The notes beneath the pieces are model-generated. The model was not told the DNA's origin. It searched no databases and saw only the letters and a list, made by a program, of their open reading frames with translations. From the NCBI GenBank assembly GCA_022072175.1, contig JAJVIE010000020.1:7070-40811 (forward strand): a stretch of 33,742 bases of DNA, in the 5' to 3' direction. This document shows, piece after piece, positions 8,163-16,500 of the stretch. Source of the DNA: Candidatus Omnitrophota bacterium. GTDB taxonomy: Bacteria > Omnitrophota > Gorgyraeia > 2-02-FULL-51-18. The stretch's first letter is position 1. The number at the start of each line of letters is the position of its first letter. The position numbers were made by a program, and so were the translations under genes.

Positions 8163-9257
8163 ATGGCTATCGGCTACTCGGATTTGAAAAATGTCGTTCG
8201 TCTGCCCAGCAACTGGGACGCGGGCTATTTGCAGCAATGGCGTCTGAAGGATGGCACGACGTTCGACCAGGTGGTGCAAGAAATTGGCGCGGCGTTGGTG
8301 GTGTTTAATCGTTCGCTGCAACAGGGATACTGGGCGAATTATTTTCAACAGCCAACAACGCAACCGGCGTTGGAGTACGACAGCGGCGGCGAGGGTGGAA
8401 GTGAATTGCAGTTGGTGTCGGAATATGGTCGCCCTGACCCGCTGCGCGGAGATGGCACGGGACACATGCTGCCGCTCAAAGATTATGGTGGGGCGCTGGG
8501 ATGGACGTATCTCGCGCTGCGGCGCATGATTCAACAGCGCTATCAGCGTGACATTCGTCGTCTCATCGAGCGTTCGCAGAATACGTGGGAAAAGCGTTTG
8601 CTGGAACGCTTGTTCAAGACGAGCGTCGAGACGGTCGGTAGTACTGGCAAGAGCGTGCCGTTTGCGGACGGCGGGACGGCGGACGCGGACTATGCGCCGC
8701 CGATGTATGAGGGACGCACGTTCCAAAGCACGCACAATCATTTCCTGCGCTATGCGGCGGATGCGACGGGACGAAGTTCGGCAATCAAGGCGATGGCGTC
8801 GCATCTATTCGAGCATGGTTTGCGTTCGCCGTGGGACTTGGTGATTCCCGAAACCGACCAAGCGCTCTGGACGGCGCAAACGGAATTCAAGAAACCGCAG
8901 CGGGTGCAAATCATCACGCAAGCGGTCGAGGTGCGCGCGACGGTGGATGAAGAAACCTACATCGGTCTCATCGAGACAGATTTGGGATTTTTCCGCGTCA
9001 AGACTTCGCCGCGTTTGCCGACCGCATACGCGGGCGCTTTCAAGGTTCTGGGACCGGGCAATACACAGAATCCGTTGATTGCGCGTTATGAAGAGGGTTT
9101 TCCGCTCGGTCTCGCGTTGGTCGGACGGGTCGAGGAGTTCCCGCTGCAAGACGCAATCGCGTATTTCACGTTCGGCATCGGCGTGGGAAATCGCGTCGGC
9201 GGCGTTGCGACGTATTTTGCTGCGTCCGGCAATTACGTTGACCCGACGATTAGTTAG
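8163..9257 (+). CDS. major capsid protein
   Basis: This 364-residue protein follows the scaffold and decoration genes and has a strong Shine-Dalgarno (GGAGG at about 8150-8155). Its length and order fit an HK97-fold coat protein. The N-terminal region is helical (LKDGTTFDQVVQEIGAAL), the middle has a long helix-rich segment (RRMIQQRYQRDIRRLIERSQ), and beta-rich later parts contain LVIPETDQALWTAQTEFKKP and ALVGRVEEFPLQDAIAYF. A stable hairpin follows the stop, as is common after highly expressed coat genes. I do not see a prodomain protease site. Confidence 0.85.
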   Translation: MAIGYSDLKNVVRLPSNWDAGYLQQWRLKDGTTFDQVVQEIGAALVVFNRSLQQGYWANYFQQPTTQPALEYDSGGEGGSELQLVSEYGRPDPLRGDGTGHMLPLKDYGGALGWTYLALRRMIQQRYQRDIRRLIERSQNTWEKRLLERLFKTSVETVGSTGKSVPFADGGTADADYAPPMYEGRTFQSTHNHFLRYAADATGRSSAIKAMASHLFEHGLRSPWDLVIPETDQALWTAQTEFKKPQRVQIITQAVEVRATVDEETYIGLIETDLGFFRVKTSPRLPTAYAGAFKVLGPGNTQNPLIARYEEGFPLGLALVGRVEEFPLQDAIAYFTFGIGVGNRVGGVATYFAASGNYVDPTIS

Positions 9258-9271
9258 TGCTGAGGGATGAG

Positions 9272-9310
9272 GGATGAGTGACGACGGAAATCACCTGTCG
9301 TCACTCATTC
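9272..9310 (+). promoter_or_regulatory. strong hairpin after the capsid gene
   Basis: ATGAGTGACGAC (9274-9285) pairs perfectly with GTCGTCACTCAT (9297-9308) across an 11-nt loop, and can extend by a G-T and a G-C pair. No T-tract follows, so it is more likely an mRNA-stabilising or processing element than a full terminator. It sits 17 bases past the capsid stop codon. Confidence 0.65.
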
Positions 9311-9323
9311 CAAAGGATGATGA

Positions 9324-9593
9324 ATGGACGCGATGGATTGGAATCTGACGAGCGTTGGTTTGCCGAATACATGTTCACGCTGCGGCGCGTTGGTGGATGT
9401 GGAAACGGGTTGGTATGCGCCGAATGTGGATGTGGCGCGAAGTGGCGTCGGCGTTTGTGCGTTCGATTACGAACGTGAAAAGCATGTGGGCGAAGTGGGA
9501 ACTCAGGGAACTGAAGACCCTGTCGAGCAGCACGACCATGATGACGAGGGCGCGCCCGAAACAGTGGTCAGGCACAAACGCGCGAGGAAATAG
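9324..9593 (+). CDS. small Cys-containing protein of unknown function
   Basis: This 89-residue protein has a CxxC pair (TCSRCGALVD, about residues 17-20) and a later Cys (VGVCAFDYE). It then has an acidic His-rich segment (EQHDHDDEGAPE) and a basic end (HKRARK). It may bind a metal. AAAGGATG lies just before the ATG. It sits between the capsid and the head-tail connector and ends three bases before the next start, so it belongs to the head-tail operon. I do not recognise the family. Confidence 0.6.
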   Translation: MDAMDWNLTSVGLPNTCSRCGALVDVETGWYAPNVDVARSGVGVCAFDYEREKHVGEVGTQGTEDPVEQHDHDDEGAPETVVRHKRARK

Positions 9594-9596
9594 CGT

Positions 9597-10028
9597 ATGG
9601 CATTCACTTATGATTTGTCCACGAGCATCGGCAAGGTGCGCTTGAATCTCGGCGACAAGACGAATGGCGCGGGTCCGCTGCCCGATGCGTCGAACTTTAG
9701 CGATGAGGAGTTGACGCAGGTCTTGACGCAAGAGGACAATGATGTGATGCGCGCGGTGGCGGCGTGCTGCGAGATTTTGGCGAATGCTTGGTCTGCTATT
9801 GCGTCGAGCGGCGTGGGTCCGCGGCGCGAGGAATCCTCTCATGTTTCGGAGATGTATCGCAAGCGGGCAATGGATTTGCGCGCGCAGTACGGCGGCGCGG
9901 CGCTCACAGGTTCGGCACTGCTGCTGCGTGATGATGGTTACGCGCAAGCGCAAGCGGGTGACTTGCAAGTTGGCGCGTCGCTGAGTGAATACTATCGGGC
10001 GCGGCAGCATGTGAGATACGGTTGGTGA
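9597..10028 (+). CDS. head-tail connector (adaptor) protein
   Basis: This 143-residue protein begins FTYDLSTSIGKVRLNLGDKT and has FSDEELTQVLTQE shortly after. That opening is typical of phage head-tail connector proteins (gp6/gp15-like) that dock on the portal after packaging. The middle is helical (MRAVAACCEILANAWSAIAS), and the end YRARQHVRYGW is conserved-looking. Its place right after the capsid gene fits this role. The ATG follows the previous stop by one base, so translation is probably coupled. Confidence 0.75.
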   Translation: MAFTYDLSTSIGKVRLNLGDKTNGAGPLPDASNFSDEELTQVLTQEDNDVMRAVAACCEILANAWSAIASSGVGPRREESSHVSEMYRKRAMDLRAQYGGAALTGSALLLRDDGYAQAQAGDLQVGASLSEYYRARQHVRYGW

Positions 10029-10031
10029 TTT

Positions 10032-10078
10032 CGTTTCGGTTACGAAACAAGCATTCGGGCACTGGGGCATTGGTCATT
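10032..10078 (+). repeat. spacer module, second hairpin copy
   Basis: GTTTCG-GTTA-CGAAAC lies at 10033-10048, again followed by AAGCA. GGCACTGGGGCATTGG follows at 10058-10073. A further small inverted repeat, TTTCGCGGAGCGAAA, lies at 10077-10091, just before the next start. Confidence 0.8.
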
Positions 10079-10094
10079 TCGCGGAGCGAAACAA

Positions 10095-10433
10095 ATGTAC
10101 GACATTCAAGCGGACAATGATGTGCTGACGGTGGGCGGCGTGGATTATCCGATTCGCGCGGTGGGTGCGTGGACGCAATCTCCGTTGTCGCCGACATTGA
10201 AGCGTCGTGCGAATGTGAATGCACAAATCAAACGGGCGGTGATGAGCGGCGGTGAACGTAATGAGCCGACGCAGCATATCGCGGGGCTGAAGATTACGCC
10301 GCTGGACCCGCTTTCGGCGGCGGAGGAGTTGAAACTGCGCGAGCAGTTGAATACGCCGCATACGCTGCGGCAATGTGTGGTGGCGGCGAGTGATGGGTTC
10401 ACGGCGCTGGTAGTCGAGGAGATACTCAGGTGA
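10095..10433 (+). CDS. putative head-closure / stopper protein
   Basis: This 112-residue protein lies between the connector gene and the gp10-like gene, where many siphophages encode a head-closure (stopper) protein. The N terminus looks beta-rich (DNDVLTVGGVDYPIRAVGAW) and the C-terminal half helical (LSAAEELKLREQLN). Gene order is the main evidence; I see no family-defining motif. The start is ATG, with GCGGAGCG upstream. Confidence 0.5.
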   Translation: MYDIQADNDVLTVGGVDYPIRAVGAWTQSPLSPTLKRRANVNAQIKRAVMSGGERNEPTQHIAGLKITPLDPLSAAEELKLREQLNTPHTLRQCVVAASDGFTALVVEEILR

Positions 10434-10435
10434 CT

Positions 10436-10485
10436 CGTTTCGGTTACGAAACAAGCAATAGGTCACTGGGGCATCAGGGCATTAG
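10436..10485 (+). repeat. spacer module, third hairpin copy
   Basis: GTTTCG-GTTA-CGAAAC lies at 10437-10452 followed by AAGCA. A variant GGTCACTGGGGCATCAG (10461-10477) and GGGCATTAG follow. Confidence 0.8.
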
Positions 10486-10491
10486 GACAAA

Positions 10492-10881
10492 ATGATTTCG
10501 ATTCGGTCTGACATTGCGGAATTGCAGCGAGCGCAGGCGGCGATGCTGCGCGCAGTGGCGGCGGTGCGCCCGGGTGGTTCGCTGGGGCGCGCGGTGCAAT
10601 ATGCGATTACGGCGTTTCATCGGCACAAAACCGCGATTACGCACGTGGACACGGGCGCGTATCGCGCGGCGGGGACGATTCAGTTTGGTGGACTGCGCGC
10701 GGTGCTGTTCACGAGTCCCGATGCGGTGAATCCGCGCAGTGGGCAGCGTCCTGCGGAGTATCAGCATTTTGAGGAGTTGCGCGGTGGGTCGCACGCGGCA
10801 TGGGCGCGCACGGTGAATGAGCAGGGGGATGCAATCATGCGGCGCGCGGTGCAGGTGTTCGAGGAGGGTCTGACGCCGTGA
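10492..10881 (+). CDS. HK97 gp10-like head-tail joining protein
   Basis: This 129-residue protein has the typical pattern of HK97 gp10/tail-completion proteins. There is a helical N terminus, then THVDTGAYRAAGTIQFGG, the late pattern RPAEYQHFEELRGGS and a long last helix (MRRAVQVFEEG). It should help join head and tail. The stop overlaps the next start as GTGA, and the order (connector, stopper, this gene, tail terminator) is the standard siphophage one. Confidence 0.65.
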   Translation: MISIRSDIAELQRAQAAMLRAVAAVRPGGSLGRAVQYAITAFHRHKTAITHVDTGAYRAAGTIQFGGLRAVLFTSPDAVNPRSGQRPAEYQHFEELRGGSHAAWARTVNEQGDAIMRRAVQVFEEGLTP

Positions 10882-11312
10882 GAGTCAACACACAGCACTT
10901 TTTTGAGATTCATGTCTATGTGGCGCAGGTTGATGTGGGATGGACGGAAAAGGACGCGGAGAATCAGATGGATTTGATTCACGCGGAGGTGATTGGACTG
11001 GTGCGCGCGCAGAATGGACATACGAATCCGAATTGGGTGTCGTTGGTGTTCACGGACCGCACGGTGGAAGAGGGTCCGCTCAAGATTGGGGCGATGGCAT
11101 ATCTGCATGAGATGTTTCCGCTGCTGGCGACGGTGAATGATGGGGTGGGGCGTCAGAATGTGCGTGAAGCGATTGCGGCGATGCTGCGCGGTGGTCTGTC
11201 GTATAACAAGTTTGTGTACGAGCATCAAGTGACGGATTTTCAAAAGAATTCGCCAGTGATTTTTGTAGCAGGCGCAGGGAGTGATGCGCGAGGCAGGACA
11301 TTCGGGCAATAG
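10878..11312 (+). CDS. putative tail completion / tail terminator protein
   Basis: This 144-residue protein starts with a GTG overlapping the previous stop (GTGA), with GAGGAGGG upstream in the preceding gene. The position before the tail-tube region and the size fit a gp17-like tail terminator, which caps the tail tube and stops its growth. It has mixed alpha/beta content (FFEIHVYVAQVDVGW, AENQMDLIHAEVIGLVRAQ). No clear motif was seen, so the call rests on order and size. Confidence 0.55.
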   Translation: MRVNTQHFFEIHVYVAQVDVGWTEKDAENQMDLIHAEVIGLVRAQNGHTNPNWVSLVFTDRTVEEGPLKIGAMAYLHEMFPLLATVNDGVGRQNVREAIAAMLRGGLSYNKFVYEHQVTDFQKNSPVIFVAGAGSDARGRTFGQ

Positions 11313-11326
11313 GGCATTAGGTCACT
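11301..11326 (+). repeat. short spacer module
   Basis: GGGCAATAGGGCATTAGGTCACTTGG overlaps the end of the tail-completion gene and repeats the GGGCATTAG theme of the other gaps. Confidence 0.6.
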
Positions 11327-11327
11327 T

Positions 11328-11376
11328 GGATTGCAGGTTTTTGCTGCGCTGGACTATGCGCCAAAAACCGCAATCC
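11328..11376 (+). promoter_or_regulatory. long stem-loop between tail genes
   Basis: GGATTGC-A-GGTTTTTG (11328-11343) pairs with CAAAAACC-GCAATCC (11362-11376) with one bulged A. An inner GCGC/GCGC stem (11346-11349 with 11358-11361) extends it, for about 19 bp in total. The Shine-Dalgarno GAGGAGG of the next gene lies about 8 bases downstream. It could be an RNA processing site, a partial terminator or a translational control element. Confidence 0.65.
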
Positions 11377-11396
11377 CGTATTGAGGAGGTGCAAAG

Positions 11397-11942
11397 ATGC
11401 AGATGTTTGGGGCGGAGTTGGAACGAAAGAATGGGCGCGTGCTGCTCGATGGCGCAGATGTGACGGAGACGATGTATGCGGCGGATGACGTGAACGGCTG
11501 GGTGGATGTGCGCGCGGAACCGAAAACGCCGGGGGCGCGCTTTTCGTTTGGCAATGAAGGGGAGATTTGGATTGCGCGGCAGTTTGGTCGCGTGCAATTT
11601 GAATTGCCAGATGCGCTCAGCATGACGAGCGGTGATGCGCCCATTCCTGACGGCGCGCCGATTGAGTATGTGGCGCAAGTGCTGATTTTCCATTCGCGCT
11701 TGCGGACGTATTTTCAACCCGGCGAGATTATTCCGCTTGACCACTTGAGCAAGGAACGGCTGGATGAAATGCTGCGCGAGGGATATGTGAAACCGCGCGC
11801 GGTGGACGCAGTTGCGGTGACTGATGACATGGTGACGGTCGAAGCATATCGGAATGCGGAGGGTGAGTTTGTTTCGCCGAAGATGCAGGATGCGGACGGC
11901 AAGACAGAGAAAATCACGCACCGCAAGCGTGGAAAGGATTAG
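11397..11942 (+). CDS. unknown structural-region protein
   Basis: This 181-residue protein has a strong Shine-Dalgarno (GAGGAGGTG). I do not recognise the family. The middle contains TYFQPGEIIPLDHLSKERLD and MLREGYVKPRAV (about residues 98-132), which look like a small helical module. The C terminus is charged and probably flexible (DGKTEKITHRKRGKD). It lies between head-tail joining genes and the tail tube, so a role in tail assembly or on the virion is likely but not shown. Confidence 0.55.
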   Translation: MQMFGAELERKNGRVLLDGADVTETMYAADDVNGWVDVRAEPKTPGARFSFGNEGEIWIARQFGRVQFELPDALSMTSGDAPIPDGAPIEYVAQVLIFHSRLRTYFQPGEIIPLDHLSKERLDEMLREGYVKPRAVDAVAVTDDMVTVEAYRNAEGEFVSPKMQDADGKTEKITHRKRGKD

Positions 11943-11952
11943 GAGGTGACAC

Positions 11953-12297
11953 ATGGCACGGACAACGCTAACAGCCATTGACCCGACGCTGGCGGGCGTG
12001 AATTTGACGTACACGAATGTTGACCAACCGAATGGGAATCAGGTCGCGTTCGGGCGCAAGCCGCTGTTGAATGTAAAGAATACGGGCGGCGGCGCGTGTA
12101 CTGTGACGGTGCGCGCGAATGGGGTCAAGTTCGGCGGGGTGACGATTCCTGATGTGACGGTGAATGTTCCCGCGACGACGGGGAATGTGTTGATTGGCGA
12201 TTTGGACCCGTCTGTGTTCATGCAGTCGGATGGGAACATTTATGTGGATTTCAGCACGGGCACGGGCGTGACGATTGCGGCGTTGGAGACGGGTTAG
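11953..12297 (+). CDS. unknown beta-rich virion-region protein
   Basis: This 114-residue, Thr/Gly/Val/Asn-rich protein is predicted to be mostly beta strands (LLNVKNTGGGACTVTVRANG, IYVDFSTGTGVTIAALETG). It looks like a small immunoglobulin-like or jelly-roll structural protein. AGGAGGTG before the ATG gives a strong start. It lies directly before the tail tube gene and may decorate the head or tail. The family is not identified. Confidence 0.55.
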   Translation: MARTTLTAIDPTLAGVNLTYTNVDQPNGNQVAFGRKPLLNVKNTGGGACTVTVRANGVKFGGVTIPDVTVNVPATTGNVLIGDLDPSVFMQSDGNIYVDFSTGTGVTIAALETG

Positions 12298-12416
12298 TCG
12301 GATGGTGGCGATGTATTCATCGCAATGGTCGGTTCGTCACAAATAACTTGAAACGTCAAGCGTGAAACGTGAAACGTCAGATTTTGCGCGCGGCGTGATT
12401 AACGGAGGGTTTTGAA
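12298..12416 (+). other. 119-bp gap before the tail tube gene
   Basis: It contains a small hairpin GCGATG-TATT-CATCGC (12308-12323) right after the stop codon. A run of imperfect GAAACGT repeats follows (about 12350-12380: TTGAAACGTCAAG, GTGAAACGTGAAACGTCA). ACGGAGGG supplies the Shine-Dalgarno of the next gene. Confidence 0.6.
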
Positions 12417-12866
12417 ATGGCACAGACAACAGGCGGGATGGCAGGCGCGGCGGCGCAAGTGGAAATGTCCACCAATGGTTCGTCTTGGACGGATATTAGC
12501 GGGTTCGCCAACGCGGTGGAACCGGACGGCGGGGAACGCCAAATCGGGAGCGTGTTTACGTTCGATGGAGACACGCCGCTCTTGACGAGCGGCAAACGCG
12601 AGGCGATGGGGTTGAAAGCGAGCATCGTCTATACGGAAGGCGGGTCGGAAGCGTTTGAGACGTATCGGCAGGCGTATGAGAATAACACGCGTTTTTATAT
12701 GCGCTGGACGCCTGCGGGAAATACGGCGGGGAAGTTCCAATTCATTTCGTCGGCGGGATTTGCCAAGACTCCACCGTATCCTGCGGTGAAGGCGGATGAG
12801 GCGGAGGCACTCTTGTTCGACGCGGAGATTACGGTGGCGAGCATCACGAAAGCGGTTCACGCGTAG
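12417..12866 (+). CDS. major tail tube protein
   Basis: This 149-residue protein has the pattern of siphophage tail tube proteins: a Gly/Ala-rich N terminus, SSWTDISGFANAVEPDGGER, then YTEGGSEAFETYRQAYENN and RFYMRWTPAGNTAGKFQFIS. Its place before the G/GT chaperone pair and the tape measure gene is the standard one. Many copies should stack into hexameric rings to form the tail tube around the tape measure. The Shine-Dalgarno is GGAGGG. Confidence 0.75.
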   Translation: MAQTTGGMAGAAAQVEMSTNGSSWTDISGFANAVEPDGGERQIGSVFTFDGDTPLLTSGKREAMGLKASIVYTEGGSEAFETYRQAYENNTRFYMRWTPAGNTAGKFQFISSAGFAKTPPYPAVKADEAEALLFDAEITVASITKAVHA

Positions 12867-12905
12867 GGCGCTCGGTCATTAGGACATCAGGGCATGGGGC
12901 ATTGA
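12866..12905 (+). repeat. spacer module after the tail tube gene
   Basis: GGGCGCTCGGTCA (12866-12878) is identical to 6956-6968. It is followed by ATTAGGACATCAGGGCATGG and GGCATTG, the same theme as the other gaps. Confidence 0.75.
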
Positions 12906-12911
12906 AACATT

Positions 12912-13178
12912 ATGGAACAATCTGACGACGGGAAACAAGTAATTCGCGTTGACATTGACAAGTTGACGCTGGACGATTTGCCTGTGCTTGCGCTGTTTGA
13001 CGACAAGTCGGCGGCGGGGCAAACCGAGTTGGCGCATCGAATGGGCGATGTGCTGGCGATGCTTGACCGCGCAGTGATTGGCGGGGTCATCGGCAAGGGA
13101 TATCCGCTGCGGACGCTGGGCGAAATCATGGCGCAGATTTCGAGCGAGATGCAAAGGGCGCAGAACCCAAAAAACTGA
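12912..13178 (+). CDS. tail assembly chaperone, short form (G)
   Basis: This 88-residue acidic protein lies between tail tube and tape measure and matches the place and size of the lambda gpG-type chaperone. Its message ends with CCC AAAAAA C TGA, so the zero frame terminates at 13176-13178 directly after a slippery run. Chaperones of this type coat the tape measure and recruit tail tube subunits. The start is ATG. The frameshifted long form is listed separately. Confidence 0.8.
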   Translation: MEQSDDGKQVIRVDIDKLTLDDLPVLALFDDKSAAGQTELAHRMGDVLAMLDRAVIGGVIGKGYPLRTLGEIMAQISSEMQRAQNPKN

Positions 13179-13381
13179 GGGCGCGGGTGGCGGCGCATCT
13201 CTGGGCAAAGGCGCCGCCACCGGTCGAATACATTCGATTGATTCTTTGCCGAGATGTATATCACTGTACGCCGTCGCAATTGCGCCAAGAACGTTTGTCG
13301 GATGTGTTGACGGATTTGACGATTTTGGCTGAGGAGACGCGGGTGCAGGAAGCGCGTTCGCGGCGCGCGGGGCGAAGGTGA
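12912..13381 (+). CDS. tail assembly chaperone, long form (GT) by -1 frameshift
   Basis: The sequence CCCAAAAAAC (13166-13175) contains two overlapping slippery heptamers in the correct phase, C-CCA-AAA and A-AAA-AAC, just before the zero-frame stop. A -1 shift reads on through CTG AGG GCG CGG GTG into a 69-codon frame ending at 13381, which contains VEYIRLILCRDVYHCTPSQL and RQERLSDVLTDLTIL. That second frame has no ATG and no Shine-Dalgarno of its own, so it is almost certainly made only as a fusion. This matches the well-known G/GT arrangement of siphophage tail chaperones. Confidence 0.85.
13169..13175 (+). promoter_or_regulatory. programmed -1 ribosomal frameshift site
   Basis: AAAAAAC is phased A-AAA-AAC in the upstream reading frame and preceded by CCC. 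TGA follows at once in the zero frame. Confidence 0.85.
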
Positions 13382-13390
13382 GGGAGAGAT
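13378..13390 (+). repeat. GTGAGGGAGAGAT stop-codon spacer motif, copy 1
   Basis: The 13-mer includes the TGA stop of the GT reading frame and recurs exactly at the ends of the tape measure and baseplate genes. Confidence 0.75.
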
Positions 13391-13567
13391 GGAGCGTCAA
13401 ACGTCAAATAGTTCACCGCGCGGTGAAGGTTGGGACAATGGAGCATTGTGAGTATGGTTTTTCTTTTCCGATTAAGCGACACGCGCAAGATGGATGAAGC
13501 GTATGTGTTTTGTTTCTTTCGTCTGGATGCTTGCGATGTGCGCTTGTATTCACTGAATTGATGAGCG
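13391..13567 (+). other. gap upstream of the tape measure gene
   Basis: This 177-bp stretch has GCGTCAAACGTCAAATAG, then the perfect 16-bp palindrome TTCACCGCGCGGTGAA at 13412-13427, then a T-rich, lower-GC stretch (about 13450-13560). The last part could contain a promoter for the tape measure operon, but no convincing -35/-10 pair stands out. No gene is seen. Confidence 0.5.
13412..13427. repeat. 16-bp palindrome TTCACCGCGCGGTGAA before the tape measure gene
   Basis: The perfect palindrome lies in the gap between the GT chaperone and the tape measure and is identical to the copies in ssb and before the pentapeptide gene. Confidence 0.75.
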
Positions 13568-16500
13568 ATGACAACAACGGTTTATCAGTATCGGATTGAG
13601 GTCATCGGGCATGACGCGGCGTCGGGTCCGCTGGGAAGTGTTCACAGTGCGTTGGGCAACATTGCACAAATCGCGGCTGGGGGCATGATTGCGAACGGCA
13701 TTGCAGGTATTGGCAATGCGCTGCGCGGGTTGGCGGGCGAGGCGTTGAGTGCGGTGGCGTCACACGAGCGGTTGGGGATGTCGCTGCAATCGCTGGTGGC
13801 GCGCGAGTTGGTGCATCAATCCACCGTCGAGAAATCGGTTGTCGTCGGGCAGCAGCGGATTCAGTTGACGCAAAAGGAAATCGAGCAGGTCAACGCGCTG
13901 AAGCAAAAGATTACGGATGAGACGCTGGCGCGGAATACGCTGGCGGCGCAGATGCAAGAGCAGAAGCAGCGGATTATTGATTTGACCGCGCGCTATGGGG
14001 AGAATGGGCTGGCGACGCTGACGGCAAAGAATCGGCTCGCGGAGATGGAAAATCAGTTGGGGAAAACGGACGCGGCGATTGGCAAGTACGGCAGTCAGAT
14101 TTCGGCGCTGGAGCAAAAGCAGGGCAAACTCGTTGATGTGACGCAGAAGGTCATCGCCAGTCAGATGAGTATGACGGAGGCGATGCAAAAGGCGGGACCT
14201 GCGGCGAAGGAATTGGTGGACTGGATTCAGAAATTGGCAATCGAATCGCCGTTTTCGGAAGAGGATGTAGCAAAGTCGTTTCAGCAGGCGATGGCGTTCG
14301 GGTTCACGTCAGAGAAGGCGAAAGAACTGACGCAGGTGATGATTGACTTTGCGTCGGCGACGGGGAAAACGGGCGAGACGATGAATCTGGTGGCGTACGC
14401 GCTCGGTCAGATTCGGGTGAGCGACCATTTGATGATGCAGGATTTGCGGCAGTTGATGAATGCGGGGGTGGATGTCAACGCAATTTTGAATGAGATGGGT
14501 TATTCGCTGAATGATGTTGGCATCAAGTCTATTGACAGCGCGAAGTTTTTGGAAACGTTCACGAAGGTGATGGAGCGCGATTTCGGGGGCGCGGCAAAGG
14601 CGCAGGCGACGACCTTTTCGGGGCTGATTTCGTCACTCGAAGACATCAAAAAGATTGGGCTGCGCGAATTTTTTCAGGGGACGTTCGATGCGATAAAGCC
14701 GTTCATGGTTAATTTGGTCGGCGTGTTGTCGTCTTCGGAATTTCGTGACCAATTGCGCGGGATTGGAACGTGGATTGGTCAAGGCGTGGCGAGCGCGATT
14801 GTGTGGCTGCAGCAGTTGGCGGCGACGGTGAGCGCGTTGGTGATGCCTGCCCTTCAGTCCTTTTTTACGTCGCTGCAAGCGGGCGCGACGCCGTTGAATG
14901 CGCTGCACAATGCGCTGTTGACGGCGTTCGGTCCGGGGGCAGCGGACGCGCTGAATATGGTGTTTGGCGCGATTCAGGGATTTTTTGATTTTATTGGCGC
15001 GCACGCGCCTGCGATTCTTTCCGCGCTCGAAGGGATTGCGGCGGTGTTTGTGGGCGCGGGGATTGTTGGAGCGATTCTGGGAATCGTCGGGGCGATTGCG
15101 GCATTGGCGAATCCGATAGGTTTATTGGCGTTAGCGGTGGGCGTTCTCGCCGCGGCGTGGACGGAGAATTGGGGGAACATTCGCGGGGTGGTGGCGGACG
15201 CATGGGCGGTGATTCAACCTGCGCTGCAAGAATTGGCGCGATGGTTCACGAGCGAGGTCTTGCCTGCGATTCAGCAATTCGCGGCGACGGCGATTCCTGC
15301 GCTGCAAGGCGCGCTGGGGCAGATTGGAAATTGGATTTCGACGGTGGTGCTGCCCGCGCTGCGCGAGTTTGGCGCGTGGTTTATGTCAGAAGGACTGCCA
15401 GCGTTGAAACAATTTGCGGCGGTCGCCGTCGAGCAGTTGGGAAAAGGTTTGCAATTGATTGCGACGGTGGCGGGGCAGTTGTGGACGGCGATTGCGCCGG
15501 TGCTGCAGCAGATTGGCGCGTTTTTATTGCCGCTGCTCGGGCAGGCGATGCAGTTCGTGACGGAGCACTGGCAGATTTTCGCGGGCATTGCGGCGGTGAT
15601 TGGCGGGATTTTGCTGGCGTTGAATGCGCCCGTTGCGGCTGTGATTGCGGCGGTCGTGCTTTTGGCGACGGCGTGGGCAAATAATTGGGGGGGGATTCAA
15701 GACATTGTTTTTGGTGCGGTGAATGCGATTTCGGGCGCGCTGCAAGGGATATGGAACGCGCTCACAGGCGCGGTGGCGACGGTGGGCAGTGCGCTGGCGG
15801 CGGTCGGCGCGGCGGTGACAGGCGGTTGGACGGCGATTACGGGCGCGTTTCAAGCGGGCTTGGCAGCGATTCAAGGCGTAGGAATGCAGATTGGCGCGGC
15901 TATCAATGCGTTTTTGCTGCAACCGTTGATGGCGGTGGCGAATTGGGTGAATACGTATGTCATCGGCGTATTCGTCGCGTTCGGGAATGTGGTGAATGCG
16001 ATTGTGGGCAAGGCGCTTGAATTCGTGGGCGCGGTGGTGATGAATGTGCTGCTGCCCGCGCTGCAGTCGCTGATTGCTCAAGTCGTCGGATTTGTGCAGC
16101 CGATTCTCGCGGCGTTTGGCGCGTTTTTGCTGGGAACGGTGATGCCTGCGCTGCAAGTGGTGGCGAATTTTGTGTCGGGTGTTGTGACGACGGCGCTGCA
16201 AGGTTTGGGCAATATCATCGCGGGCGCAGTCAATTCCGCTCTGAAAACAATGAATGGTTTGTGGACGGCAGCGCAAGGCGTGTTGACGCAGATTGCGACG
16301 CTGATAGCGACGACGATTACGGCGGCGCTGACGGGCGTGGCGAATCTGATTACGGGGACGATTGCGCCTGCGATTCAGGGATTTATTGACGGCGCGTTAG
16401 GAATGCTGCGCGATACGTTGAGCGGGATTGCGGGTCTGTTGGAGAGTATCATTGAATTTTTGAATCAGATGGCGGAGGCGATTGCCAATGTGCAACTGCC

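Noticed and set aside
6966-8804. A 612-codon minus-strand frame
   Set aside because: It runs antisense to the scaffold, decoration and capsid genes, has shadow-like Ser/Arg/Pro-rich composition and no start signal.
13187-13381. Independent small gene for the T part of the tail chaperone
   Set aside because: The only start would be a GTG without Shine-Dalgarno, and the slippery run just before it makes it the frameshifted end of GT.
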